Shown one piece after another: positions 35,603 through 47,470 of a stretch of 64,000 nt of DNA. Below the pieces are notes generated by a model. That model saw nothing but the letters and a program-made list of their open reading frames with translations. It was not told where the DNA came from and made no database searches. Source of the DNA: Aquilaria yunnanensis (taxonomy: Eukaryota > Streptophyta > Magnoliopsida > Malvales > Thymelaeaceae); NCBI GenBank assembly GCA_039654915.1, contig CM077600.1, forward strand, positions 37,122,492-37,186,491, written 5' to 3'. The position numbers and the translations under genes were made by a program. How positions within the stretch are numbered: position 1 is the first letter of the stretch; every line of letters starts with the position of its first letter.

Positions 35603-36280
35603 CAAGCCTCGCTGGCCGCAATAATTGCAACTGTAGCCTGATCCGCAGCCATACCCTCAATAGCTGCTTCAACCGATCCCTTCTTCATTGCTTGCAATTA
35701 GATCGAAAACAAGGATCCCAGCTAGCGACGTGTCTGATTTAAGGTTCGATTGGAGGCCTAAATTCATGATTCGCTCCCAAACTTTGATGACTTGGACGTA
35801 TAGCCCCTATAACTATAACTCCGAGCAACTCAGCCTTTAAACTTTGCAAAAAGTGGAAGTTTAAACACATAACATAAGTGCCTTCCTTTGGGCCTTGGTA
35901 GACAAAAATGTCATTATTGCTTATTTTAGAACTCAAATGAAAGTGAAGTAAACTTCAAACACCTAATCAGCACCATACCACGAGACATTAAAGCCTTGTT
36001 TATTAATAGAACTTGTTCTTGCTTGCTAAATTTATTTAAAATTTTTATTATTGTAATAAAGTACTTTTGCTCTTACACACACACACACACACATATAAAG
36101 CAGAAACAAGTCGAGTATTGTTAACATTTTTTATAATAGGCGAATTCTTGAAACGATACGTGACAAACTTCCTACTTTTAACAAGCTAACTGTATGCTTT
36201 TACATATGATCTACCAAATATATCCTTGGTCACAAAAAACAATATGTTGATAACACGTCACATGTGTCAATCAAGTCATC
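35603..36280. repeat. Segmental tandem duplication, copy B, carrying a truncated gene start
   Basis: Direct copy of 34952-35602. It preserves an ATG (minus strand, about 35687) followed by about 28 codons related to the zinc-ribbon gene's start (KKGSVEAAIEGMAADQAT), then a stop. It is a promoter-plus-first-codons duplicate with no zinc ribbon. Confidence 0.8.
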
Positions 36281-37369
36281 ATTTTTTACTACATGACTAA
36301 ACGTAAATGGATTTATAATTCAGATAAATACAACATATTATAACATAATCACATATAACTTGGATAAATTTGTTAAGAGGGTAAGTTCCACTCCAGGTAT
36401 CTTGGCTTATTTACATGTCCTAAATTGATATCCTGCCTAAAAGTTGTCATATCGAAGTACCTTATCTCATTTATCGCATCTCAATTGGGTTTTTTCCACT
36501 AATTTCAACACTAAATCAGACAAAAATTGCTTATGTGGCGTTAATTAATCTTAAAATAAATTTAAAATAACAGTTTTAGTCCTCAAACTTCTTGAATATC
36601 AATAACAAACCCAAACTTTTAAAATTCTCCTTCCAGCCACAAAAACAATTATCTCCGAATGGGCAAAGAATCTAAGGCCAAAATCCATCTACAGCCCTCC
36701 AACTCAGCTAACCAGGTCACTTGCCCCCCTGAACTTCAACTCGGCGTGACTCAACCCTCCAACTTGAAGAAATGGATCTATCTCCCCCTTTTGACCGTGT
36801 GTGCCTTTTATGTGACCCAATTAAACAGACGACCCGTCCTGCTCCATTTGCTCAGCAACATGGAAAGCGGGAAAATACATTTGTTTGGCACGACAGCAAA
36901 GGAGAATGTAGTACAAAGGAAACAAAAAAGTCAGAGTAAAAGGGATTCTCTCTTCGCACTACTGTTATATTCCATAGACAAAAGTGGTCCACTCGCATAA
37001 TGTAAAAAAGATTCCCTGAAGTCACAGCTCTTGAGCAAAGGCAATTGTCTGTATAGGGGACGTAGAACGGTGTGTAAAAAATTGGTTGGCCTTGTATTTA
37101 ATTGTTTCTGTGTATGTAAATTTAATGTGCGAATTAAATACTACTGTTGGGGATAAAAAAATTAGTTGGATTGTTGGTTTTACAATTGTTGGTTTTACTA
37201 TTTGCTTGTGAGGATTTGGTGGGATTGTAAATCATTGGTTTGGAAAAAGCATTAGTTGAATTATTTTTTAAACGGAGATGTGTGTGTTGGTTGGGTTAGC
37301 TGTGTAAATTAAAATCAATGTTTTCAATATTTTATTGTTGGCATAATTGTAGTAATTGTTGGTTGCAGG

Positions 37370-40300
37370 TGGTTAAAGTGCAACGCATATAGGGGAATTG
37401 AGAAAAGTTGTTTACCATGGTGAAAAATTAGTGAGGTACCCAAGTGTTATGTATATTGGAAACAAGGTGTTTGAGAAAAAATTGGACCCCGACTTAGTCA
37501 CATTTGGTGGTTTATAGATTGGTTACAAGAGATTGGATATAAGGCTAGCGATGTAAAAAAAAATTACTATAGAATACCCAGCAAATCTCTTGATGTAGGA
37601 CTAAGAGAGTTACACAATGATGCAAGTGCTTTAGATATGTCTGGATGTGGTATGTTAAGTGGACATGTGGAACTTTATGTTGAACACATTGAGCATGTTT
37701 ATCGGTTGGGCATTGAAGACATTTCAGTTGAAACTGGTGTCAATAAAGAAGTGTGGGCAGAAAAGAGAAACAAGACACATACAAATATTAATGAAAGTGG
37801 AATTGATGACAATGCCGAAACTGATTTTTTTTTTTAGAAAAAGATGTTTCAAATTATGATGGTGAAGAGTTAAATGCAATTCTTGACTTGGAATTGAATA
37901 ACATTGTTAAGACCCTATTGCCTGGTGAAGATGATGAACTTGCAGAAGTTATTCAAGGAGCAAAGAAAGACATCCAAGTAGTAAGTTTTATAGGCAATGT
38001 GGATATTGAGTTGCAGCTCCTGATTGGCCTAGCAAAAAAGGACATAAGATTGAATATGTTTCAGATAGTGACGATAGAGCCAAAAATGATAGAGACAACT
38101 CTGATGTTGGAAGTATTTCATCAGATAGTGGAGATGATGGTGAAAAAGTCCTCATTAAAAGGCCAAGTAAACATCCTAGGTATGATGAAAATGCTAAGGA
38201 AGTGAAATTCTATGTTGGTCAATGTTTCACAAATGCAAAACAATGTAAGAGGGCCCTCCAGAAATATGAAATAACTGAGCGACGGAAGTTTGTGTACATC
38301 AAGAATAAGAAAGGAAGAATTTGGGCAAGATGTAAGACAAAAGATTGTCCTTGGTTATTTTTTGCTTTGGTGGAGAAAGTAAAATCCAAAGTCTACTTCA
38401 TGGTCAAAACTTATCTTGGGAGACATACTTGTCCGAAGTTGTATAGAGTTTCTAGAGCTAACTGTCCCTAGATAGCTAACTTGTATGAGTCACTAATATA
38501 TGGGCACCACAATTTAAAACCTAGTTACATTCAAGACCAAGTTAGGGAACAGTTTAATTTGGTGGTCTCAAAAAATCAGTGTAAAAGAGCAAAAAGAAAG
38601 GTGATTAACAAGTTTGAGAGAAATGTTAGTGAATAACATGCAAGGTTACATGATTATTCAAATGCCCTTATTGCAGCAAATTCGGGAAGTAATGTAGACA
38701 TAGAGGTTGATTGCAGGGGTCCTAGCTATCCACCTTTTTTCAAACGTTTTTATGTTTGTTTTGCCGCCCTGAAGAATGCATTTTTAGAAGGATGCAGAAA
38801 GTTCTTAGGGTTGGATGGATGCTTTTTAAAAGGGATGGTGAAAGGGCAATTGTTGACTGCTGTAGGGAAAGATGTAAACAACCAGATGTATCCTTTAGCA
38901 TGGGCTGTAGTTGAGGTAGAGTGTACTGCATCATGGGAATGGTTCTTGGAGCATTTGAGAAAGAATATACAGACCGTAGATGGAGCAGGCTGGTGCTTTA
39001 TGTTTGATCAGCAAAAAGTATTTATTTTCTTTCACTTTGTAAGCCTTTTATTTTAACCATCTAAGCTACTTAAATATGGATATAAGTCAATATAAAATTT
39101 GATCAAAATTAGGGAAACAAGTTTTGTAGTATATTCAGGTTTTTTCGGCTATAAATTTTCAACACCTCTAAATGGACGTAACAGCCAAATCATGGTTTCA
39201 ATAGCTATAAAAGTATTTATTATATAATATAGACTTACACTATTTATTATATAATATAGACTTACGCTATAAAAGTATTTATTATATAATATAAACTTAC
39301 AGGAGCTATTATGTTGGGAACAAAACTAACTCTTGTCACATTATGTGCATTCGGCCTCTATTTTTAGTGCATCATTTTGCTTTTGTTTCTTGATTAAATT
39401 GTTTCATCATTTTGCAGGGACTTCTCCATGCAATAGAATCAATGTTTCCAAGGGCAGAACATAGACTTTGTGCTAGATAGATCTACACAAATTGGTATCC
39501 TCAATTTAAAGGTGATACACTTAAATTTGCTTTTTATGCCGTAGCCAAGGCACCGAATGAGCACACTCTAAAGAAAAAGTTAGATGAATTATATTTTTTA
39601 AAGCCTGGAGCAAAAGAGGCTGTGATGCGTGTGGACCTTAGAAAATGGTGCAGAGCTTATTTTTCAATATTAACCAAATGTGATTATGTGGATAACAATA
39701 GTTGTGAAGCATTTAACTTTGTATTGGTTGGAGCTTGGCGAAAGCCAATAATCTCTATGCTTAAAGATATTAGAATTTTTGTGATGCAGAGAGCCATTGA
39801 CAAAGGAATTTTGCTGCAAAGTGGCCACATGGAGGAGAATATGGTAAAAAAATTATGGAAATTCTAAATCAAAATATTGCTCAAAGTTATAGATGGAGGG
39901 TGCAGTGGAATGGTCAGGATGGATATGAGATTACTTTGGAGATAAGTAGATATGAAGTTCATCTACAAACAAAATTCTGTACTTGTAATGGGTGGGAGCT
40001 ATCTAGAATTCCATGTCCCCATGCCATTAGAGCTATCCACTTCAAAACAAAAGACCCCACAGCATATATAGACCTTTCGTATAAGAAAGTGAAGTTCTTA
40101 AAAGCATATTCTTATGCTATTGGGTCTATGCCCGAAGAAGAGTTTTGGGGAGATAGTGGACTAGGTATAATTCTCCCACCTCTTGAAAGGCCAATGCCTG
40201 GAAGACCACAAACAAAGAGAAAGAGGGGAAGGAACGAACCAAAAAAGGGTAAGTTCAAGATGTCCAGGCATGGGAGGAAAATGCATTGTTCCATATGTAA

Positions 40301-40874
40301 GAGTGAAAAGCATACTAGGAAAACATGTGTGCACCAGGTAAAAGATTCTTACTATGTCTAGTTCAAAGAAATGAATTAGTTGTTTATCGGGACATATTAA
40401 GTTTCTTGTATATTTTCATATGCAAACCCAAGAGAGTAGTGCTACTCAAATGTCAAGATGTGCTACAGGACCTTCATCAATGGCAGTAGGGAACCAACAA
40501 GTAGCTACAAGACTAATGGACTCAAGGATTGTTGGACTGGGAAGGATGAGAGGAACATCAGCAGGTGAGGCTGCAAGATCAACAAGAAAAGGTGGAGCCA
40601 CTTCAACAAGCAGATCACATAAGAGAAGAGAAAACAAAAAGAAGCATGGCCTTGGAATATTTAATGACATATCTAATGGAGCCCAAATATTAAATGTAAG
40701 TTGAAAGATTAAAATGTCTTCTATATTAATTTTAAATTAGATTTCAAAATCATGGTTTACATAAAAATTAGTAGTATATTGTGTGCTAAGTGTCTTTTTT
40801 TATCTTGATTGCAGCCTAGACTTAATGGTGAAACACACCTCTTCGATGACAATGACTTCTTCTCTACTGTCTAA
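37370..40874 (+). pseudogene. MuDR-type MULE transposase, several stops and frameshifts
   Basis: The N-terminal part reads PSVMYIGNKVFEKKLDPDLV, then, after a frame change, LRELHNDASALDMSGCGMLS. The DNA-binding region is at 38202-38471 (FYVGQCFTNAKQCKRAL, ARCKTKDCPWLFFA, RHTCPKLYRV). The DDE core begins at 38805 (FLGLDGCFLKGMVKGQLLTA, then NNQMYPLAWAVVEVE). An intron (39018-39417) precedes GLLHAIESMFPRAEHRLCAR. A SWIM-type zinc motif (CTCNGWELSRIPCPH) lies near 39980 and a CCHC knuckle (CSICKSEKHTRKTC) near 40286. Splicing gives a Thr/Ser/Arg-rich tail ending FDDNDFFSTV at TAA 40872-40874. Stops at 38469, 38634 and 39477 and a frameshift in an A-run near 39846-39852 inactivate it. Confidence 0.85.
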
Positions 40875-41518
40875 CTCGATTAGATTCAGCATTTTCTCTA
40901 TGTATATGAGACTTTTATTATTGGTATTAGTCAATAGGTTATATGAAATACAACATTTAATTAAGTAGTTCGGACTAATATTGTCTATGTAGTTCACACT
41001 TTTGATCTGATTGTAAATCTCTGTCAATAAAGCCATTGAATATTAGCAGCTTCTATTATGTTTAATTTCTGGGTCATTACCGAGTTCTGATATTCTATAA
41101 TGATATTGATTCATATTTATTATCAATTCTGAAGATTAGTTGCTGTTATAAGATCTGCCTGGTTTGTAGCTTGCTGTCCAGTAAGTCATTATTCAAGAAT
41201 AGACATATGAAAGATCTGAAAAATGAAACATTAACATGACAAAAATGGTACCAAAATATCATAGTCTGTCATTAATAATGCTTCATCGAAGCTGTAATTA
41301 CATTCACGCTTGTTCTCATAAGCTTGCCATTTCAACAACAGAAGTACACAGCCCTAGAACTTGCTCTCACTCCCTAAATGACAACCACGTGATGATATTG
41401 GGTCTTTACAACCAGTACACAGCCCTGCCACTTTCTCTCAATTCCTAAACAACAACAAGTACAAGACTTCTACAGATAAATACACAACGCAAATGCAGCA
41501 CACTGCAATCACACATAT
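40875..41518. other. Spacer between transposase and zf-GRF gene
   Basis: AT-rich, with no gene recognised. It lies between the 3' ends of two convergent MULE genes. A short repeat (GTACACAGCCCT) occurs at 41343 and 41416. Confidence 0.4.
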
Positions 41519-42651
41519 TCACAATTCAGCCATTTTTTTATCCATATAACACATTTGCCGGACTAACAACCTGCTAACTAAACCTTCACTTCCTTGTTCT
41601 TTAGTCAAACAAAGCTGCGTCAGTTGAACCTTCAATCCTCGTACTTCATTTTCCAATTCCTTTCCCTTTATATAATATTCAATAATCACCTTTTTGGCTC
41701 GTTCTGAAAACTCGTCATCAATCCATCTAAAAAATTTACAATCTTTAACCGTCTACAAATATAGATGCAAAAGTATTCATAAGTCAACATTGCTCCCATT
41801 TTAATCACAGTTTCTCTATTGTCCCAAAACAATTACCAAACAATATGCGGTAAACAACCATATCCTACTCCCTATTTTGATAACAAAAACTAAACAATAT
41901 GCAGTAAACAACCATATCCCATGCCCTGTTTTGAAAACAAAAACCAATCACCACTGAACATTGTCACCAAGCAACCATTCATCAATTATAACTAGATGTC
42001 ACCACCAAGCAGCCAATAAATAAATTTTGAATGAACCTACGACACCATACATTCTCATTTTCTATAGCTTCAAAAGAAGATACATAATAATCCAAAAATG
42101 ATTTCTCCTCTAAACCTATTTATGGTTTGTATATACTTCACACACAACACCTGCAATTCTCATTCAAAGTCGATAGCAACACCTGCAATTTTCATTCAAA
42201 GGCGATAATAAATAACACCAATGAAACACAGACGATGCACAAGTAGTACAAGCAAAGAACCAATCAAGGAAGCAACTTTAATATTCAAACAAAATTCACA
42301 CGCAGGAGACACAAAGAAACAATTCATATAGAATTCACACGCATCAGAAGCAAAGACAAATGACAATTAACAATTAACCAGGAAAAGTATATCCGTCAGT
42401 CATTACTCATACAAATTTCAGATGCCCATCAAAGAACCACCACAATCACACACATTAGGTGAGGGTAACACAAACAAACAATAATCACCTATGCCATTAT
42501 GTCGACAATTGTAGAACCTTCGACCCAAGTTTTCACCTTCTCGTCTTGTTGTCCCTCTTAAACCCCGAAGATTACATCTGCATATTGGCACCTCTTCATT
42601 GTACCATGAGACTGAAGATGACAAAAATGACTGGTTTGAAGACATTGTCAA
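41519..42651 (-). CDS. zf-GRF domain protein with coiled-coil tail, encoded inside the MULE
   Basis: Exon 1 begins at ATG 42651 and carries a GRF-type zinc finger start: CRC at residues 24-26, then REGENLGRRFYNC ending at Cys49. The probable second exon (about 41756-41519), after a TTTGTAG acceptor, supplies the missing half (VKDCKFFRWIDDEFSERAKK). A leucine-rich coiled coil follows (KGKELENEVRGLKVQLTQLC), ending at TGA 41519-41521. GRF fingers bind single-stranded nucleic acid in several repair proteins; short plant versions have no settled function. The obvious GT donor (after NGI) leaves the exons one base out of phase, so the gene may be damaged or use another donor. It runs opposite to the transposase. 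Confidence 0.5.
41759..42468. other. Probable zf-GRF intron, AT-rich
   Basis: No coding signal. It contains a local duplication (CAATATGC.GTAAACAACCATATCC at 41841 and 41895) and a repeated CACACGCA..AG word near 42299 and 42337. It lies between the two halves of the GRF finger. Confidence 0.35.
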
Positions 42652-42987
42652 TCGATTGATTTCCTTATTCTACAACTTATGCTCAATCTTCAATCCTTCT
42701 CTTTCAATTTAAGGTTTAGGAATCCCAAATCCCCAATTTCCCAAGGCCGCTGGATCTGCTTCAACTCTCCTTTAAAGCCACGTTGCGAAGCAAATGGAGC
42801 AGGACAGGCTGTTTGTTTAATTGAGTCACATGAAAGGCACGCACAGTCAAGGGGGGAGACTGATCCGTTTCTTCAAGTTGGAGGGCTGAGTCATGCTGAT
42901 TTGAAGTTCAGGGGGTCAAGTGACCTGCTCAGCCGAGTTGGAGGGCTGTAGATGGATTTTGGCCTTTATAAAACAATTAACTCCAAA

Positions 42988-43739
42988 CAAAACATCCCAA
43001 ATACCAAAAATCAACCAAACAAAAGATCAAAGTTGGGCACATTCGATTGCAGCCCAGAAATTCCCAGCTACAGAAATTCCTACCCTCCTGCTGTCATCCT
43101 CTATTGCCGCGGTGACGATGCAGGTTTGCTGATTTCGGACACGACAATGCAGATCCTCCATCTTGGGTCCGCCGCCCTCCGCTCCGCTACCTTCTTCGAG
43201 GCTCGCCAGATCTAGGAGTCGCATCAATCTATTCTCTGGCAGCTGTGATGGCTACTTCGTCTTTCACCGTGTCTATGCCTCTCATTCCCTTCTCATGTCT
43301 TCATCTCTCACGGCGGCCATGGGAATGCGAAGATCTCAGCTTCGGACCAGAAATCGGTCTCGACAACCCAGCTCCTTGTAAAGATCTAAATCGTCAGAGG
43401 GCATCTGAATCACCGGCGATCACCCTCCTATCTTTGTTGACCATGGCGAAGTTAATGACTGGAGAATCGACCTGCCATCTGATTCGACCAGCAAAGAGAT
43501 GCAGGTTTGGGGCTCTCAGAGATCAATTCACAGAGGTTGGAGAAGGAAGCAGCGGCGTTGAACCAACCGGCCATAAGGGAACTCGCCGCCCAACAGCCAC
43601 GGCATTCGGCCAAAACTTTTTTTGCTTCGGTGGTCTCGATCTGGGTCTTTGTTGGTGGCGAGAGGGTAAAATCGGGGGGCGCTGGATGTTTCATTTTGTT
43701 TTCAGAAAATATAAACATCAGAGAGTAGGGGTGTAAACA
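42988..43739. other. Possible captured sequence in the outer MULE
   Basis: This GC-richer stretch is flanked by the inner MULE end and the outer right TIR. Frames on both strands stay open (43245-43736 plus; 43452-43718 minus; 43507-43728 plus) but none is recognisable. By position it corresponds to the core of a Pack-MULE. Confidence 0.35.
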
Positions 43740-43949
43740 TTAGTTTTATAATTTCATGGTTAGAATTATTAGTAGGGAAAAATTTAAGAATGAAAATTGT
43801 TGTTTTATATTTGCCTTAATATTAATTAATGTCACATAGCAATTTTTATCCGATTTAATGTCAAAATTGATGAAAAAGGTTTAATTGGAATGCAAAAAAA
43901 GAGGTAGGGTACTTCTATAGAATAATATTAATGAGAGTACCTGTTTAGG

Positions 43950-44475
43950 TAGGGGTGATTAACATTCTGTTCAAACCGAGAAAGCCAAAAAATTGAAATA
44001 ACTTGGAAATTCAATTCGGTTAATTTGGTAATTTGGTTCGATTTTGGTTAAAATCAAATAACAAAAATTTTAGTTTCGGTTTCGGTTCGGTTTTGGAATT
44101 CGGTAATTGAATTAACCAAAATTTTTTATACTAGATTTTTTTAATTTTTTCATAAACAATAAAACTACCAAGTAACCTAAATTAGCTTGAATTCTTATTT
44201 TCTTTCTTTCCATAGACAATGAATCTTTTTATATTGAATGGAATTTAAAAAGAAAAATAATGTCTCTCTCTCATTTCATCTCTTATAAATTTCACTTCCA
44301 TTTTTTCGGTTAATTTGGTTTGAACTGAATCGAACAAAAATATTTTTGGTTCGGTTTGAATTCGGTTTTATAGACTAATTCGGTTAATTCGGTTTTTTAT
44401 CATCCAAAGCCAAAAACCGAATAAACCGACTAATTCGGTTCGGTTAAAACTGAAAAAACCAAATAATCACCCATA
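43950..44475. mobile_element. hAT-like non-autonomous MITE (526 bp) in the MULE right TIR
   Basis: Begins TAGGGGTGATTA and ends with the complement of TATGGGTGATTA. Both arms are filled with TTCGGTT and CGGTTAATT-rich sequence in inverted orientation. The flanks TGTTTAGG and CGTCTAGG agree at 6 of 8 bases (two C/T differences), fitting a decayed 8-bp hAT duplication. Removing it restores alignment of the two MULE TIRs. Confidence 0.7.
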
Positions 44476-44539
44476 CGTCTAGGAACGAAAATAAGCTAAG
44501 AGACTTCCGTATGAATTTACCCTTTGTTGAGATAATAGA

Positions 44540-45660
44540 TTTGATTTGGACAACTAATACTTATCGTCCTCGAATTAAGAACCATGTCGTGCATTTGTCT
44601 CTAAACTACAAAATATTATTCCGTTCATCCTAAACTATGAAATTATTGCACTTAACATCCTGCAGTTAGATCCAGCTATTAAAAATTAACTGGATGAGCA
44701 TTTAGGGGGGGGGAGTGCACAGTTAGTTCTAAAACTAATTAAAATTTTTTATTTGAGTACTAATTCTTAGTAAAACCCTAGAGCCGCCCCTAAATTTTTC
44801 GCTCTCCGCTACTCATAACCCCAATTTTGTGCATCTAACGATCAAGGCCCTGTCTCTGTCAAGCTCTTAACCCGTGAGTCCCACAATTGCCCAGTAGCCA
44901 TTGTCCATTCTCCATCCCAACTTTGACCACCACCTATCCGCCCTGATGTTGACATAACATCATTCGAGTCTGTCACTTGTACTAGATTCTCGTTGATCTA
45001 CTTCAACAAGTCTCGTTCCTAATGCATCTCATCATTGATCTTGCCCTCAAACCCATTGCAGCAATCATCGAAATACATGATGTTGGCGTTCAGCTTCATT
45101 ATGATGTTGATAAATCTTTTGCATTTATTGCTTCAATGGCCCTTTGTAGTTCCTCCAGTACATTGTCGTGCTTGCCATTGTAAGATTTCAACTGATCTTG
45201 CATGAAACTGTTATTGGGATCTCTCTTCACTGTCATCTGCATCGTGATGTCCAGGCCATCTTCATCTGCACGAAAACTTTTGAAGCAGCCATCTTGCTAG
45301 CTCTACCTCGTAGCCACTACTGCTGCCACTGGAAATTGGAGATCGAGGAGGATGAAAGTGCTATGAGTCTAGTGACCCAAAAAATAATATGGATATGTTT
45401 TAGGACTGAACTAGAAATTTTTATAGGTTTAGGACTCAAATGGAAAGTTTTATTTAAATTTAGTACCAACTATGCACTTTTCCCCACCAAATGCTCATTC
45501 TGTAAATTTTTAATGGCCCAATCTAATAGCAGGATGTTAAGTGCAACAATTTCATAGCTAGAGGGCAGATGAAATAACATTTTATAGTTCCGGGATAAAT
45601 CTGTAACACGAGTCTTAGTTCAAAGATGATAGATGTCATTTACCGATTAGAGTTTGTTTA
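44540..45660. mobile_element. Third MULE-like element with long imperfect TIRs
   Basis: The left arm (44540-44760) and right arm (45400-45660) are inverted repeats. TATGAAATTATTGCACTTAA and CATCCTGCAGTTAGAT on the left match the complement of the right arm near 45500-45560, as do the GATGAGCATTTAG and AGTGCACAGTTAGT words. The core (44770-45360) is GC-richer with no recognised gene. Exact ends and a target duplication could not be fixed. It directly abuts the outer MULE. Confidence 0.6.
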
Positions 45661-47470
45661 AAGATAACCACATATTTATTGAAAATCACAATCGGCTTGA
45701 TTGAATTTAAGCCATTAATGAGATTGTTAAAAATCTTACTTTTTCTTAGTCACTTCTTCTCTCGTCTATTGATATTTGTTCTCTCTTCTCGACCTCTATT
45801 CCTAATTTATTGACCACCATATCTTGTCATTGACTCTTTCCATAATCTCTGTCTCTATCTTCTTTTCTCCCTCCTCTGCCTTCCAATTGTTATATTCTTC
45901 CACGGTGAGGGCTTTGTGTAATGGCTCTCCAAAAATCCGGACATAATTACTGAGGTAAATTTAGTTATTTTAGTAATTTAATGTACTTAGAATATTTAAT
46001 ACAAGCAAATTCTCGATTTAATAAAGTATAGTAGCTTAAAGAGAACAAAATTGATCATTTAAGTAAACCGGACCAAGAAGGGCATTTTAGTCATTTCATA
46101 TAGTGACCCATTTTTATTTCACAGTTGGGTAGAGGATGAAAAAAATATTAAATTTAAGGTATCATGGTTTTTCGTGATTTCCGCTCTACCCTTGTGAAAT
46201 TGTGACTTGACTAAATTGTCTGAAAATGGTTTATGTGTAACCCTCAAAAGCATCAGGCCTAAATTGCACGTATGTCAAAGTTGAGGACTGGGCGTGTAAT
46301 TAAGGTAAAGAAGGATTCAGGCGCGAAATAATTCTGGTTTTGGTCCTAATTTTTCTGGAAGGTTCTGGATAAGTCCCCAACGTACTATTGTGTACAAAGA
46401 AGGCACCATGTGCGTCACATGTGCCATTTAAGCCTACATAAGTTGACTTCCAATGTTTTGCTCGGCCATCTTCCTCCCCCAACTCCAGACCAACCGAGAG
46501 AACTCTCTCCTCTTCAAAACTCCATTGCTAACCAAATCCAAGCTCCAATCCATCAAATTCAAACACAATTAAGTAAATTTTTGAAGGAAAATCAAGTATG
46601 GGACCATCCTAGGCTTGAATTTCAAGCTATTTGTTCAAGTAAGTTTTATTTTGTTCTTCCCCTATTTTTGACCTTCATAAGGCTCTGTAATTGCTGGATC
46701 TACTGATTTGAGCTTAGTTCTTGTTTGTTTTTTTAGGGAAAAACAATAAGAAAAGATTGGAAATTAAGCTTAAGTAAGAAAAGTAAAAACTAATTCAATT
46801 TTTCTTATTTTTTATTAATTCCAGAATTTGTGTGAGTTTATAAATCTGGAATTAAGTGTGTTATAATCAGTTTTTGTTAGCTTGTGAAGGCAAAAATACG
46901 TTTAAAACCCATTTGAACCAAGTTATTGAAAGAAGGCTAAAAGCCTAGTTATTTGTTGATTCGGTTCGGATGTGTCCAGATTTTTTGGGTTACTTGTGCT
47001 GAAAAATTGTTGGATTTAATGTGTTTATATTGTTTCTTAGTTGATTATAAGAGAAATAATCAATACGAACCTAAATTTTTCAGTCTTGGAGTTGAAAGGA
47101 TACAACATCGAAACCAGTGTTGTTGTGTGTTGAGTAAAGGGCCAATTAATTGGAATCCATTGAGAAGATTATTCCTAACCATTTAAACCACAAGGATGTT
47201 GTAATATTGTCCTAATTATGGTTTATTTATGTATCTAAATGATCAATTAAAAGAGAAATACTCAAGCTACTATAAAGGTATAAAGAAGGATACAAAACCG
47301 AGACCATAAAGACACTGAAGTTGGTGTTTGCTTGCATTAATTATTCAAGGTAAGGGATTTTAAGTTCAAGTTTAAATTGATGCATTATGAATTTTTCTAC
47401 AATGCATTAATTAAGGGAGTAAGAGGTGGACAAGAAGTGGCTTAAGGATAAATAGTCTTTAAGTAAGTAT
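45661..47470. other. Non-coding; possible second LTR-type sequence
   Basis: No gene is recognised. TGTAATGGCTCTCCAAAAAT at 45917, followed by AT-rich sequence and a CT-rich patch near 46460-46510 with a GT donor-like TTCAAGTAAG near 46634, resembles the start and leader of a gypsy-type LTR. No matching end or duplication was found. The solo LTR that follows is inserted at the right end of this stretch. Confidence 0.3.

Larger units (their letters stand above)
36660..42969. mobile_element. Inner MULE carrying transposase and zf-GRF gene (about 6.3 kb)
   Basis: A second pair of inverted repeats, GGCCAAAATCCATCTACAGC at 36676 and its complement ending at 42964, extends inward about 200 bp on each side (36676-36870 and 42775-42964). 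Shared words include CCCTCCAACT and GCTCCATTTGCT. The outer flanks share an 18-bp direct repeat, AAAACAATTATCTCCGAA (36642-36659) and AAAACAATTAACTCCAAA (42970-42987), 16 of 18 matching. This supports insertion into the outer element, although the repeat is longer than the usual 9-bp MULE duplication and the exact ends are uncertain. Confidence 0.6.
36379..44522. mobile_element. Outer MULE with nested insertions (8,144 bp as found)
   Basis: The left TIR (36379-36645) begins GGGTAAGTTCCACTCC. The right TIR (about 43740-44522) ends in the complement, GGGTAAATTCATACGG, and is split by a hAT-like insertion at 43950-44475. Matching inner words include GAAGTACC, ATCGGATAAAAATTGC/ATCAGACAAAAATTGC and GGCGTTAATTAATCTTAA. 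The flanks TTTGTTAAGA (36369-36378) and TTTGTTGAGA (44523-44532) form a 10-bp target duplication with one mismatch. TIR sequence and layout resemble the 33231-34433 element, so both belong to one family. Without the nested inner MULE the outer element keeps about 750 bp of GC-richer sequence (42988-43739), like a Pack-MULE. Confidence 0.75.
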
